A stretch of 64,000 nt of DNA from Viridibacterium sp047600765 (GTDB lineage: Bacteria; Pseudomonadota; Gammaproteobacteria; Burkholderiales; Rhodocyclaceae), in the NCBI GenBank assembly GCA_047600765.1, contig JASGKF010000001.1, positions 558,001 through 622,000 of the forward strand. The letters are read 5' to 3'. Positions 34,148 through 44,908 of this stretch are shown one piece after another. The position numbers were made by a program, and so were the translations under genes. Within the stretch, counting starts at the first letter, position 1; the number at the start of each line of letters is the position of its first letter. A model generated the notes under the pieces. That model saw nothing but the letters and a program-made list of their open reading frames with translations, ran no database searches and was not told the origin of the DNA.

Positions 34148-35302
34148 TCATTCTCCAAGCGGCACGACGCGCCATGCGCCGTCCTTACATTCCAGACGCC
34201 GGTCGCAACCAGCCTCACGCCAATTGCCGGAATGTCCCGGCAACTCGCTCATGACGATTTCACCCTGCGCCCGCAACGCGGCCACGGCCGCCAGCAGTGC
34301 TGCATCACCTTCGCACGGCGCCAGCACAGCACCGGCGGCTGAGGCGTCCTGCCCCAGACGGATCAGGTCACGCAGATCCATGCTGAATCCAGTCGCCGGA
34401 CGAGCGCGACCGAATGCCTTGCCCACTTCGTTATAGCGGCCACCCAGGGCCACCGCTGCAGGCGATTTGCCACTGTAGGCCGCGAACACAATGCCGGTGT
34501 GATAGTGGTAACCACGCAGATCCGCCAGATCGAACGACAGTGGCAGATCCGGCAGATGCTTGGCCAGATGCAACAACTCGCCCAACGCGTCGCGGATGCC
34601 CGGCACGTCGGGCAGCTCACTCATTGCCCGCACCAGCACATCAGCGCCGCCATACAGACCCGGCAAAGGCAGCAGCACGGATGCCGCCGGATGCGCCGCC
34701 ACGAATTCGCGCAAGGCCGGCACATCCTTGGCCTGCAGGATGCCGTACAGCACCTCTTCCGCCGCAGCATCAAGCCCTGCATGACGCGTCAGCGCACGGA
34801 ACAGGCCCATATGGCCGATGTCGATGCGAAGCGTCTCGGCACCCGCCAGCTGCAACGACCGCGCAACCAGGCGCAGCACCTCCACGTCGGCCTCGATGCC
34901 AGCGTGACCGAACAGCTCCGCACCGATCTGCAGCGGCTCACGGCTCGCCGTCATGCTACGCGGCATGGTGTGAACAACCGAGCCGGCGTAGCACAGCCGG
35001 GTCACGCCATGACGATTCAACACGTGTGCGTCGATTCGCGTCATCTGCGGCGTCATGTCGGCACGCAGACCCAGCGTACGACCGGAAATGCGGTCCACGA
35101 CCTTCCAGGTGCTGTCGTCCATGTCGTGGCCGGTGCCGGACGCCAGCGCATCCATGTGCTCGACACTGGGCGGAATCACCAGCTGGTAGCCATGCAGGCG
35201 CAGCTCGTCGAGAAGCACGCGGCGCAGACGCTCCATACGCTGCGCCTCGACGGGCAGGACATCTTCAAAATGTTCGGGCAGCGCCCAGCGCGGCATGACC
35301 AT
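34148..35302 (-). CDS. hisZ: ATP phosphoribosyltransferase regulatory subunit HisZ
   Basis: This 384-residue histidyl-tRNA-synthetase-like protein lacks tRNA charging and serves as the regulatory partner of short-form HisG, the first enzyme of histidine synthesis. It shows WALPEHFEDVLPVEAQRMER, class II motif 2-like LRADMTPQMTRIDAHV and REPLQIGAELFG. The HisRS anticodon-binding domain is absent. The start may be ATG 35302 or ATG 35296; the second fits homologues slightly better. Its place between DUF2065 and purA is conserved in betaproteobacteria. Confidence 0.93.
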   Translation of the reverse strand: MVMPRWALPEHFEDVLPVEAQRMERLRRVLLDELRLHGYQLVIPPSVEHMDALASGTGHDMDDSTWKVVDRISGRTLGLRADMTPQMTRIDAHVLNRHGVTRLCYAGSVVHTMPRSMTASREPLQIGAELFGHAGIEADVEVLRLVARSLQLAGAETLRIDIGHMGLFRALTRHAGLDAAAEEVLYGILQAKDVPALREFVAAHPAASVLLPLPGLYGGADVLVRAMSELPDVPGIRDALGELLHLAKHLPDLPLSFDLADLRGYHYHTGIVFAAYSGKSPAAVALGGRYNEVGKAFGRARPATGFSMDLRDLIRLGQDASAAGAVLAPCEGDAALLAAVAALRAQGEIVMSELPGHSGNWREAGCDRRLECKDGAWRVVPLGE

Positions 35303-35310
35303 GGTCGGAA

Positions 35311-35496
35311 TCAGAGCACGATGAACAGGAGGGTGAGGCCGGTCAGCATGGACATCAGCCCCATGAAGCGCAGCTGGCCATCACCAAGGCGCGTCAGGCG
35401 CTCGAATATCTTGCGCCAGAGCGTCGGAAAAGCAAGCGGAAAGATCCCTTCAAGCACCAGCATCACAGCCAGCGCCGCAGACAGCGTTACCAGCAT
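35311..35496 (-). CDS. DUF2065 (YjeT-like) small membrane protein
   Basis: This 61-residue protein has two hydrophobic helices, LVTLSAALAVMLVLEGIFPL and LMSMLTGLTLLFIVL, separated by WRKIFERLTRLGDGQLRF. This is the DUF2065/YjeT pattern. It follows hflC by 2 nt, as in many proteobacteria. Its function is unknown; proximity to HflKC suggests a role at that membrane complex. Confidence 0.88.
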   Translation of the reverse strand: MLVTLSAALAVMLVLEGIFPLAFPTLWRKIFERLTRLGDGQLRFMGLMSMLTGLTLLFIVL

Positions 35497-35498
35497 GA

Positions 35499-36374
35499 TT
35501 ACTTGCCTTGGCCGCCGCTCTTCAGGTACTTGAAGAAGTCCGAGCTGGGATCGACAACCAGCACGTCGTTCTTGCTGCGGAAGCTCTGCCGGTACGCTTC
35601 CAGACTGCGATAGAAGCGATAGAACTCGGGGCTCTTGCCAAATGCCTCGGCATAGATGGCGGAAGCCTTGGCGTCAGCCAGACCCTTGATCTTCTGCGCT
35701 TCGCGGTAAGCCTCGGCACGGATCAGCAAAGCCTGCTTGTCGGCATCCGCCTTGATCTTTTCCTGCTCTGCGGCACCTGTCGAACGCAGCTCGTTGGCTA
35801 CGCGCTTGCGCTCGGCTTCCATGCGGCTGTAAACCGAGCCGCTGACTTCCGTCGGCAGGTCGACACGCTTGAGCCGCACGTCGATCACGGTCATACCGTA
35901 TTTCCGCGCATCCTCGTCGGCCTTGCGACGCACGTCGTCCATGATCTGCTTGCGCTCACCCGACACCACGTCCTTGACGGTACGTCGGCCGAACTCTTCA
36001 CGCAGGCCCGAATTCACGGTCTGGGCCAGACGATTGATCGCCTTGGCCTCCTCGGCATTGAAAGACTTGTAGTACAGCTGCGGATCAGCGATCTGCCACT
36101 TGATGAACAGGTTGACGAGCACGTTCTTCTTTTCCGAGGTCTGGAAGAGCTCGGGATCCGGCGTATCCATGGTCAGGATGCGACGGTCGAAGTAACGCAC
36201 GTTCTGGATCATCGGCCACTTCAGCTTGATGCCAGGCTCGGTGACGATGCGCTTGATCTCACCGAGCTGGAACACCAGCGCGTACTGACGCTGATCCACG
36301 GTATAGACAGACATGAACAGCACGGTGATCACGAAGAGCACCAGGCCGATGAACAGGGGCAAACGATCACGCAT
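35499..36374 (-). CDS. hflC: HflC, SPFH/band-7 membrane protease modulator
   Basis: This 291-residue protein has an N-terminal membrane anchor (LPLFIGLVLFVITVLFMSVY) and a band-7 domain (QYALVFQLGEIKRIVTEPG, IDVRLKRVDLPTEVSGSVY). The long coiled-coil helix near the C-terminus contains RTRAxAEAYREAQKIKGLAD-like sequence. With HflK it forms the large periplasm-facing assembly around FtsH that tunes its proteolysis. Its start overlaps the hflK stop by one base. Confidence 0.95.
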   Translation of the reverse strand: MRDRLPLFIGLVLFVITVLFMSVYTVDQRQYALVFQLGEIKRIVTEPGIKLKWPMIQNVRYFDRRILTMDTPDPELFQTSEKKNVLVNLFIKWQIADPQLYYKSFNAEEAKAINRLAQTVNSGLREEFGRRTVKDVVSGERKQIMDDVRRKADEDARKYGMTVIDVRLKRVDLPTEVSGSVYSRMEAERKRVANELRSTGAAEQEKIKADADKQALLIRAEAYREAQKIKGLADAKASAIYAEAFGKSPEFYRFYRSLEAYRQSFRSKNDVLVVDPSSDFFKYLKSGGQGK

Positions 36375-37576
36375 CAGCGCTCTCCTCCACGTTCACGACC
36401 ACGACTGTTGCTGGCGGGCGGCGTATCAGCAGACGGCGCGGGGCGCGGCACAGGGGCTGCTTCCACAGGGGCCGGCGCCGCAGGCGCATGTTGTTGCAGC
36501 ATCTTGTCGAGCGGCAGGTAAAGCATGTTGCCATTGCCCTTGGAGTCCACCAGCACCTTGCTGGCATTGCTGAAAACCTGCTGCATCGTTTCGATGTACA
36601 TGCGATTGCGCGTCACTTCAGGCGCCTTGGCGTACTCAGCGTAGACCTGCTTGAAGCGGCTGGCATCACCTTCGGCGGTCGCGACGACGCTGCCGGCGTA
36701 ACCATTGGCTTCTTCCAGCAGGCGCGAAGCCGTGCCACGTGCCTTGGGAATCACGTCGTTGGCGTAGGCTTCGCCTTCGTTCTTGGCACGTGCCTGATCC
36801 TGCCCTGCCTTGACGGCGTCATTGAATGCATCCTGCACCTGCTCGGGCGGCTGCGCGTTCTGCAGGTTCACCTGGGTGATCTGGATACCCGTCTTGTAGC
36901 GATCCAGGATGGACTGGATCAGACGCTGGGCTTCCTTCACGATGGCTTCGCGGCCCTGGTAGAGCACCACGTCCATATCGCTCTTGCCGACAATTTCGCG
37001 CATGGCCGTTTCGGCGGCCTGTTTGACGGAGTCGTCCGGGCTGCGGTTGTTGAACACATAGGCAGCCGGATCATTGAGTGTGTATTGCACCGAGAACTGG
37101 ATGTTCACGATGTTCTCGTCACGCGTCAGCATCAGCGCTTCGCGCAGCACCTTGTTGCGCTCGTTGCCCGCAAAGCCCACTTCGACCGTACGGACCTGCG
37201 TGACATTGACGATTTCATGCGATTCGAAGGGGTAAGGCAGGCGCCATTGCAGGCCTTCCGATGTCGTTTCCTGGAACTTGCCGAAGCGCAGAACGACTGC
37301 CTTCTGCGAGGCATCGACCGTGTAGAAACCGGTCGCCAGCCACAACACCAGGATGATGCCGATGATCAGCAAGGCACCGCCGCCGATAGCACGCGGGCTG
37401 GGACCATTTCCGCCACCGAATCCGTTGCCACTTCCGCCCGACTTGAGGCCGAAGGCATTCGAAAGCTTGCGGTTGAGGTCGCGCCAGATCTCTTCAAGAT
37501 CCGGAGGGCCCTGATCGGGGCCACGTTTGTCGTCGCCCTGTTTGTCGCCACCCCAGCGGGGGTCGTTAAGGGACAT
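36374..37576 (-). CDS. hflK: HflK, SPFH/band-7 membrane protease modulator
   Basis: This 400-residue protein starts MSLNDPRWGGDKQGDDK. A Gly-rich cytoplasmic segment precedes one transmembrane helix (GGALLIIGIILVLWLATGFY), then the band-7 domain (SQKAVVLRFGKFQETTSEGL) and QVNLQNAQPPEQVQDAFNDA, a signature of HflK. The C-terminus is Pro/Ala-rich. ATG at 37576 is preferred over one 18 nt upstream because the family start is MSLNDP. It partners with HflC. Confidence 0.95.
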   Translation of the reverse strand: MSLNDPRWGGDKQGDDKRGPDQGPPDLEEIWRDLNRKLSNAFGLKSGGSGNGFGGGNGPSPRAIGGGALLIIGIILVLWLATGFYTVDASQKAVVLRFGKFQETTSEGLQWRLPYPFESHEIVNVTQVRTVEVGFAGNERNKVLREALMLTRDENIVNIQFSVQYTLNDPAAYVFNNRSPDDSVKQAAETAMREIVGKSDMDVVLYQGREAIVKEAQRLIQSILDRYKTGIQITQVNLQNAQPPEQVQDAFNDAVKAGQDQARAKNEGEAYANDVIPKARGTASRLLEEANGYAGSVVATAEGDASRFKQVYAEYAKAPEVTRNRMYIETMQQVFSNASKVLVDSKGNGNMLYLPLDKMLQQHAPAAPAPVEAAPVPRPAPSADTPPASNSRGRERGGER

Positions 37577-37590
37577 GAGAATGCCGGTAA

Positions 37591-38760
37591 TCACGATGAC
37601 TCGCTCTGCGGGGAAAGTTCTGGATCGGAAGAACGGGACGTATGTGACAACGCGGTATGCGGTATGGTTTCCGGGAATATCCGGGCCGCCAACGCCGTCC
37701 GGAATTCATCCAGCCCCGCACCCGTGCGAGCGCTCAGCAAAACGCGGTGGATATTACCACAGGCATCCAGCTCGACACCCGGCGCCCCGGCAGTGGCATC
37801 GACCTTGTTCCAGACCACCACCCGCGGCACATCCCCCGCCCCGATTTCTTCCAGCACACCGTCCACGACCCGCATCTGGGCTTCGCGCTCTGACGAAGAG
37901 GCATCTACAACGTGCAGCAGCAGATCGGCACGTGCCGTCTCTTCCAGCGTGGCTTCAAAGGCGGCCACGACCGAGTGCGGCAGGTCGCGGATGAAACCGA
38001 CGGTGTCGGACAGGATGAAGCTGCGCCCGGCATCCCGCAGGAATACCCGGCGCGACGTCGTATCCAGGGTGGCGAACAGCTGATCGGCAGCATAGGCGCC
38101 GGCCTTGGTCATGGCGTTGAACAGCGTCGATTTGCCGGCGTTCGTGTAGCCGACGAGGGAGACAACCGGGACTTCCTGCCGTTCGCGTGCTCTTCGGCGC
38201 ACGCCGCGCTGCTTTTCCAGCTTGCGCAGGCGCTCCTTGAGCAGCTTGACGCGGTTGCCGAGCAGTCGGCGGTCGGTTTCGAGCTGGGTTTCACCCGGGC
38301 CACGCAGGCCGATACCGCCCTTCTGGCGCTCAAGGTGGGTCCAGCCCCGCACAAGGCGCGTGGCAAGGTGTTGCAGCTGGGCGAGTTCGACCTGCAGCTT
38401 GCCCTCGTGACTCTTGGCGCGCAGCGCGAAGATGTCGAGGATCAGCGATGTGCGGTCGACAACCCGCTTCTGCAGCAGGCCTTCGAGGTTGCGCTGCTGC
38501 CCGGGAGCGAGCTCGTGGTTGAAGATGACGATGTCGGCCTGGCTTTCCCGGGCCGCATCGGCAATCTCTTCTGCCTTGCCTTTACCGACGAACAGCGCGG
38601 CATCGGGGGACTGGCGCTTGCCCTGGACAAGGGCGACGCATTCCGCACCCGCCGACTCGGCAAGCAAGGTCAATTCTGCGATGCGGTCGGCGATGCTGGC
38701 ATCGCCGAAATCCACCTGGACGAGAACAGCCCGCGTCCCGCTGGCCGGACGCTCAAACAT
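37591..38760 (-). CDS. hflX: Ribosome-associated GTPase HflX
   Basis: This 389-residue GTPase splits stalled or stress-damaged ribosomes. The N-terminal nucleotide-binding domain has SPDAALFVGKGKAEEI and VIFNHELAPGQQRNLE, then a linker GGIGLRGPGETQLETDRRLL. The G domain has G1 VGYTNAGKSTLFN, G3 DTVGFIRDLP and G4 WNKVDA. It lies between hfq and hflK, the standard order. Confidence 0.96.
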   Translation of the reverse strand: MFERPASGTRAVLVQVDFGDASIADRIAELTLLAESAGAECVALVQGKRQSPDAALFVGKGKAEEIADAARESQADIVIFNHELAPGQQRNLEGLLQKRVVDRTSLILDIFALRAKSHEGKLQVELAQLQHLATRLVRGWTHLERQKGGIGLRGPGETQLETDRRLLGNRVKLLKERLRKLEKQRGVRRRARERQEVPVVSLVGYTNAGKSTLFNAMTKAGAYAADQLFATLDTTSRRVFLRDAGRSFILSDTVGFIRDLPHSVVAAFEATLEETARADLLLHVVDASSSEREAQMRVVDGVLEEIGAGDVPRVVVWNKVDATAGAPGVELDACGNIHRVLLSARTGAGLDEFRTALAARIFPETIPHTALSHTSRSSDPELSPQSESS

Positions 38761-38791
38761 GGCGCCCGCAGCCTTTCATCACTCGAAGCAC

Positions 38792-39034
38792 TCAGTCCTT
38801 CGCTTCGGGCGCTTCGTGCGGAATGTTGACCGGACGCGCGGGAACGACGGTGGAAATGGCGTGCTTGTACACCATCTGCGTGACAGTGTTCTTGAGCAGG
38901 ACGACATACTGGTCGAACGACTCGATGTGTCCTTGCAGCTTGATGCCGTTGACCAGGTAGATGGAAACCGGCACATGTTCCTTGCGCAAAATATTAAGGA
39001 ACGGATCTTGAAGCAATTGGCCTTTGTTACTCAT
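38792..39034 (-). CDS. hfq: RNA chaperone Hfq
   Basis: This 80-residue Sm-like protein has the complete core: GQLLQDPFLNILRKEHVPVS (distal and proximal face residues Q8, D9), IYLVNGIKLQGHIESFDQYV (Sm1) and NTVTQMVYKHAISTVVPAR with the YKHA Sm2 motif. The short tail ends EAPEAKD. It forms the hexamer that matches small RNAs with mRNAs. It leads the operon to purA. Confidence 0.98.
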   Translation of the reverse strand: MSNKGQLLQDPFLNILRKEHVPVSIYLVNGIKLQGHIESFDQYVVLLKNTVTQMVYKHAISTVVPARPVNIPHEAPEAKD

Positions 39035-39165
39035 GTGTGGGCCTCGTTTTCTTATTGATTAAGGGACAACGCTGCGCCGCTACCGCAGCGCAACAAGCTG
39101 CCAGCATAGCGCAGAATCGGGTTAAAAAACTTACAGCCTTGAAAGGTTCGCCGGCCTGCGCCCGC

Positions 39166-40491
39166 TCAATCCTTGCCCTTGAAAGGGTTCAGGGTCGAAC
39201 GGAATTCGACGCGCATTGGCGTACCTTGCAGTTTGAACGCTTCCATGAAGGAATGTTCCAGATAGCGTTTATAAGCGTCCGGAACATGCTCCAGCGCATT
39301 GCCGTGAACCACCACGACGGGCGGATTCTGGCCGCCCTGGTGGGCATAACGCAGCTTGGGTCGGAACAAGCCGTGACGCGGAGGTTGCTGGCGCGCCAGA
39401 GCGGCTTCCAGCACACGCGTGAGCTTGGGCGTCGGCAGCTTGACCATCGCTGCGGCATAAGCCCCATCGACCGACTTCAGCAGTGCGCCGATGCCCATGC
39501 CTTCCAGAGCCGAAATATGGTGGAAGCGCGCAAAGCTGAGGAATTGCAGCTTGCGGGCGATATCGACCTTGACGCGATCACGGCGGTATTCGTCAACGTC
39601 ATCCCACTTGTTTACCGCTACCACCAGCGCACGGCCCGCTTCCAGCGCAAAGCCGCCGATGTGGGCGTCCTGGTCGGAGATATCCTGGCTGGCATCAAGC
39701 ACCAGCACCACCACGTTGGCCTGCTCGACTGCCTGCAGGGTCTTGATAACCGAGAATTTCTCGATGGCCTCGAAGACCTTGCCACGACGACGCAGACCTG
39801 CGGTGTCGATGAGTGTGTATTGCCGGCCATTGCGTTCGAACGGCACCGAAATCGCGTCGCGCGTCGTTCCCGGCATGTCGAAGGCGATCACGCGATCTTC
39901 GCCAAGCAAGGCATTGATCAGCGTGGACTTGCCGACGTTGGGACGGCCGACGATGGCCACCTTGGGCCCGGCACTCTCGTCGTCGTCTTCGGGATCATCC
40001 GGAAAAGTATCGAGCACCAGGTTCAGCAGCTCGCGCACACCATCACCGTGCGCGGCCGAGACCACATAGGGCTCGCCACAGGCCAGCTCGTGGAACTCCG
40101 CGCTGACCATCGCGCGGTTCATGCCCTCGCCCTTGTTGACGGCGAGGAACACCGGGCGACCGCTGCGACGCAAACGCTCGGCGATCTGTTTGTCATGCGG
40201 CGTCAAACCCGTGCGACCGTCGACGATGAACAGCAGTGCGTCGGCTTCGGCAATCGCCGACTCGGCCTGACGGGCCATCTCGGCCACGATGCCTTCTTTG
40301 GCGAGCGGCTCGAAGCCACCGGTATCCACTACGAGATAGGGTTTGCTGCCACCGCGCCCGATGCCGTAGTGGCGATCGCGCGTCAGGCCGGGCATGTCCG
40401 CCACCAGCGCATCACGCGTGCGGGTCAGGCGGTTGAACAGCGTGGACTTGCCCACATTGGGCCGTCCCACAAGAACGAGAGTTGGTTTCAC
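39166..40491 (-). CDS. der: Ribosome assembly GTPase Der (EngA)
   Basis: This 441-residue protein has two tandem G domains: GRPNVGKSTLFNRL at residue 8 with DTGGFEP, and GRPNVGKSTLINALL near residue 180 with DTAGLRRRGKV and NKWDDV. A C-terminal KH-like domain follows (ALEHVPDAYKRYLEHSF). It acts in 50S subunit maturation. The start overlaps the bamB stop by 4 nt. Confidence 0.97.
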   Translation of the reverse strand: MKPTLVLVGRPNVGKSTLFNRLTRTRDALVADMPGLTRDRHYGIGRGGSKPYLVVDTGGFEPLAKEGIVAEMARQAESAIAEADALLFIVDGRTGLTPHDKQIAERLRRSGRPVFLAVNKGEGMNRAMVSAEFHELACGEPYVVSAAHGDGVRELLNLVLDTFPDDPEDDDESAGPKVAIVGRPNVGKSTLINALLGEDRVIAFDMPGTTRDAISVPFERNGRQYTLIDTAGLRRRGKVFEAIEKFSVIKTLQAVEQANVVVLVLDASQDISDQDAHIGGFALEAGRALVVAVNKWDDVDEYRRDRVKVDIARKLQFLSFARFHHISALEGMGIGALLKSVDGAYAAAMVKLPTPKLTRVLEAALARQQPPRHGLFRPKLRYAHQGGQNPPVVVVHGNALEHVPDAYKRYLEHSFMEAFKLQGTPMRVEFRSTLNPFKGKD

Positions 40492-41633
40492 TTGACTGCC
40501 GGTTTGATACTGAGTGCTACAACGGTGCCATCACGAGCCTGGGCCGCAAAGCCAGCGCCCAGCTTGGCCAGTGGCGCGCTGAAGCCTGTGCTGTCGGCAC
40601 GCAGACGCGCGGCGAACAGACCATCCTTGCGATTGAGCAGGTGTACCCAGCCCAGCGTATCGGCCACCACGACGTAGTCGCCGAACACCAGGGGACGTCC
40701 CAGACCACGCCAAAGCAGCTTGTCCTGCTTCCAGGCGGTGGCGCCGGTCTTGAGGTCCAGTGCATGCACGGCGCCACTGCTATCCGTGACATAAAAGAAA
40801 GTGTCATCCGCGTCGGCGCCCACGCCGGACGGAATATCGCGAGTCCAGCGCACCGTGCCACGCGTCGCTTCGACGCAAGCCACACGCGCCTGATACGCGG
40901 CCACACAAACCTGGTCGCCACGCACCAACGGTTCGCCGACGATGTCGGTCATGCGCTCCAGTTCGTTCGCGCCACGCGGTGTGGCCACGGTCGCTTCCCA
41001 GCGCGGGAAGCCGCCAGCCAGCGACAGCAGCACCAGCTTACCGCCCGAGAAGCCCGCCAGCACGGCATCGCCCAGACGCGTCACGCCAGAGTAGGTGCGC
41101 AGGTTCAGCGAAGACTGTGCGCGCTCATAAACCCAGCGACGCTTGCCGTCGGCAACGTCAAACGCCAGCACCTGGTTGTCGCCCACGCGAACGATCACCA
41201 GTTCATCAGCAATCAAGGGCTGGCCCGACACTTCGCCACTCAGCTGCACGTTCCACAGAGGCTTGCCCTGCGTGCTGTCGAAGGCCAGCAGCTTGCCGTC
41301 GGAAGTGCTCACGATCGCCACGCGCCCATCGACGGCCACGCCACTGCTGAGGCTCTTCGCAGCGCGGATCGACCACAGCTCACGACCGCCTTCGTAACGT
41401 GCCAGCTCACCGCGTGCCGATGCGGCAAAAACCGATGCGCCGCCGGTCACGGGACGCAGCACCGTGTGGGCAAGATCGCCCGTACGCAGTGACCAGTCTT
41501 CCACCAACGTTGCCGCAGGCTGGAACGACGTCAGCGCCATCGGCTCCGGGGCCTTGCTGCTTGAGAAGCAGCCTGCCAGGCTCAGACACAGCAGAGCGCC
41601 GAACGCACAGCGCAGACCTTCAATACGCGACAT
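40488..41633 (-). CDS. bamB: Outer membrane assembly lipoprotein BamB
   Basis: This 381-residue protein has a lipoprotein signal (ALLCLSLAGCFSSSK, lipobox LAGC) and then an eight-bladed beta-propeller of PQQ-like repeats such as GKPLWNVQLSGEVSGQP, GKRRWVYERAQSS and GTVRWTRDIPSG. BamB belongs to the BAM complex, which inserts outer-membrane proteins. It lies between yfgM and der, its usual place. Confidence 0.95.
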   Translation of the reverse strand: MSRIEGLRCAFGALLCLSLAGCFSSSKAPEPMALTSFQPAATLVEDWSLRTGDLAHTVLRPVTGGASVFAASARGELARYEGGRELWSIRAAKSLSSGVAVDGRVAIVSTSDGKLLAFDSTQGKPLWNVQLSGEVSGQPLIADELVIVRVGDNQVLAFDVADGKRRWVYERAQSSLNLRTYSGVTRLGDAVLAGFSGGKLVLLSLAGGFPRWEATVATPRGANELERMTDIVGEPLVRGDQVCVAAYQARVACVEATRGTVRWTRDIPSGVGADADDTFFYVTDSSGAVHALDLKTGATAWKQDKLLWRGLGRPLVFGDYVVVADTLGWVHLLNRKDGLFAARLRADSTGFSAPLAKLGAGFAAQARDGTVVALSIKPAVK

Positions 41634-41634
41634 C

Positions 41635-42279
41635 TCAATTGCCTCCGAGGGCTTCCAACTTGGTCTGCACCACGTTCTTCAGCGATGCGTACTCGCCGCC
41701 ATTGCTGTACTTCTCAAGCGCCTGCTTGTAAGCGGCCTTGGCGTCGTCAGTCTTGCCCTGCTCGATCAGCACGTCACCGCGCATCTCGGCAAAACGGCCA
41801 GCGTATTCCGTGGTGGTGCCCGCATTGGCTTGGGTCAGCGCTTCATCAAGCAGCTTGTCATCCAGCAGCACGGCAGCCAGACGCAGACGCGCCACGTCCT
41901 TGATCAGCGGATCCTTGGAGTTTGCGGTGATCCACTCCAGCTTCACGCGGGCAGCCTTGCCATCGTTCTTGTCGACGTCGGCACGCGCGGACAGCAGCGT
42001 GGCCAGCGAAGCCTGCAGGTGACCCGGGTAGTCCTTGGTCAGCTGGTTGGCGAGCTGTTGCAGCTTGGGCACGTCATTGGCTTGCGCAGCACGGAAGGCT
42101 TCGGCGTACAGCACGCTGGCGTTCTCGGACTGCGAGCCCTGGTAACGCGACCAGGCCGTCCAGGCGATCACGCCGATAGCCACGACGGTCGCGCCCGTGC
42201 TGATGATGTTGCCGTATTTGCCCCACCAGGCCTTGAGTGCGGAGAGTTGTTCTTGTTCTTCGAGATCGTACACAGCCAT
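41635..42279 (-). CDS. yfgM: YfgM-family TPR protein (UPF0070, SecYEG periplasmic ancillary protein)
   Basis: This 214-residue protein starts MAVYDLEEQEQLSALKAWW, followed by one membrane helix (STGATVVAIGVIAWTAWS) and periplasmic TPR-like repeats (AGRFAEMRGDVLIEQGKTDDAKAAYKQAL, given here by its first and last parts: AGRFAEMRGD and AKAAYKQALEKY). In E. coli, YfgM works with PpiD at the Sec translocon. It sits between hisS and bamB, the conserved order. Confidence 0.92.
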   Translation of the reverse strand: MAVYDLEEQEQLSALKAWWGKYGNIISTGATVVAIGVIAWTAWSRYQGSQSENASVLYAEAFRAAQANDVPKLQQLANQLTKDYPGHLQASLATLLSARADVDKNDGKAARVKLEWITANSKDPLIKDVARLRLAAVLLDDKLLDEALTQANAGTTTEYAGRFAEMRGDVLIEQGKTDDAKAAYKQALEKYSNGGEYASLKNVVQTKLEALGGN

Positions 42280-42308
42280 TTTTCGTGTCTTCCAGTAGGT
42301 TTCTGTTC

Positions 42309-43601
42309 TCAAGCCTGACCGTACAGCTGGCCCGACAGTTCTTCTGCAATATCCGTCAGCGCTACACGGCGCTGTTCCACTTCTTCGCGCAGAGGCTTCA
42401 GCATCACGGCCTCTGCCGCCACTTCGTCCTCACCGATCACGATGGCGTAGCTGGCACCGCTGCCGTCCGCCTTCTTCATCTGTGACTTGAAGCTGCCGCC
42501 ACCACAGTGGTAAATCGCCGACATGCCGGCCGAGCGCAGCTCTTCTGCCACGCGGAAGGCCTGCTTCGCCGCTGCGTCACCCTGGTGCACGATGTAGACG
42601 TCGGGGCGCGACAGCGGCCCCTCTTCCATGCCCTCGGTCCACAGCATCATCACGCGTTCGATGCCCATGCCGAAACCACAGGCGGGTGCGGACTTGCCGC
42701 CGAGGCTCTCAATAAGACCATCGTAGCGACCGCCAGCACAGATGGTCGCCTGCGAGCCAAGCCGGGTGGTCGTCCATTCGAACACGGTACGGTTGTAGTA
42801 GTCCAGTCCACGCACAAGCCGGGTATTGAGCTTGTAAGGCACACAGGCCTCACGCAACAGCGCCGTCACACCTTCGTAGTGCTTCAGCGATTCCTCACCC
42901 AGGAAATCCATCAGCTTCGGCGCAGCTTCGACAATCGCCTGCAGGTCCGGGTTCTTGGTGTCGAGCACGCGCAACGGATTGGTGTACAGGCGACGCTTAC
43001 CGTCCTCGTCGAGCTTGTCCTGATGGCCTTCGAGATAGGCGATCAGCGCAGTACGGTGATTGGCGCGCTCGGCCGCATCGCCAAGCGAATTGATTTCCAG
43101 CGTGACGTCTTCGAGCCCGAGGTCGTCCCACAGGCGCGCGCACATCACGATGTGCTCGGCGTCGACGTCAGGACCTGCAAAGCCCAGCGCCTCGACACCG
43201 ACCTGATGGAACTGACGGTAACGGCCCTTCTGCGGACGCTCGTGACGGAACATCTGGCCCGTGTAGTACAGACGCTGCGGCTGCGAGAACAGCATGTTGT
43301 GCTCGGTCACGGCACGCACGCAGGGCGCGGTGCCTTCGGGGCGCAGGGTCAAATGGTCGCGTGCGCCGTTTTTATCGGGCCTGTCCTCGAAGGCAAACAT
43401 TTCCTTCTCAACAATGTCGGTGTGCTCACCCACGCCACGCACAAACAATCCCGTGTACTCAAGAATCGGGGTGCGAATGGGGCGATAGCCGTAGCTCTTG
43501 AGCCAGTCGCGAACAATCTCTTCGAAAGCTTCCCAGCGCTCCGCCTCATCGGGGAGCAGGTCATTCATGCCGCGAACGGCCTTAATCGTATTGCTTGCCA
43601 T
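42309..43601 (-). CDS. hisS: Histidyl-tRNA synthetase
   Basis: This 430-residue class II aminoacyl-tRNA synthetase charges tRNA-His. It shows AVRGMNDLLPDEAERWEAFE at the start, motif 2 (TLRPEGTAPCVRAV and RLYYTGQMFRHERPQ), the His-specific LVRGLDYYNRTVFEW, and motif 3 (CGFGMGIERVMML), plus the C-terminal anticodon-binding domain. The length is normal. The operon position between ispG and yfgM is conserved. Confidence 0.97.
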   Translation of the reverse strand: MASNTIKAVRGMNDLLPDEAERWEAFEEIVRDWLKSYGYRPIRTPILEYTGLFVRGVGEHTDIVEKEMFAFEDRPDKNGARDHLTLRPEGTAPCVRAVTEHNMLFSQPQRLYYTGQMFRHERPQKGRYRQFHQVGVEALGFAGPDVDAEHIVMCARLWDDLGLEDVTLEINSLGDAAERANHRTALIAYLEGHQDKLDEDGKRRLYTNPLRVLDTKNPDLQAIVEAAPKLMDFLGEESLKHYEGVTALLREACVPYKLNTRLVRGLDYYNRTVFEWTTTRLGSQATICAGGRYDGLIESLGGKSAPACGFGMGIERVMMLWTEGMEEGPLSRPDVYIVHQGDAAAKQAFRVAEELRSAGMSAIYHCGGGSFKSQMKKADGSGASYAIVIGEDEVAAEAVMLKPLREEVEQRRVALTDIAEELSGQLYGQA

Positions 43602-43619
43602 ATTTCTTTTACGCGTCGC

Positions 43620-44870
<1,251 letters not shown>

Positions 44871-44908
44871 GAACGACTCTGGTAATGAAACTTGGAAGGC
44901 CGACAAGC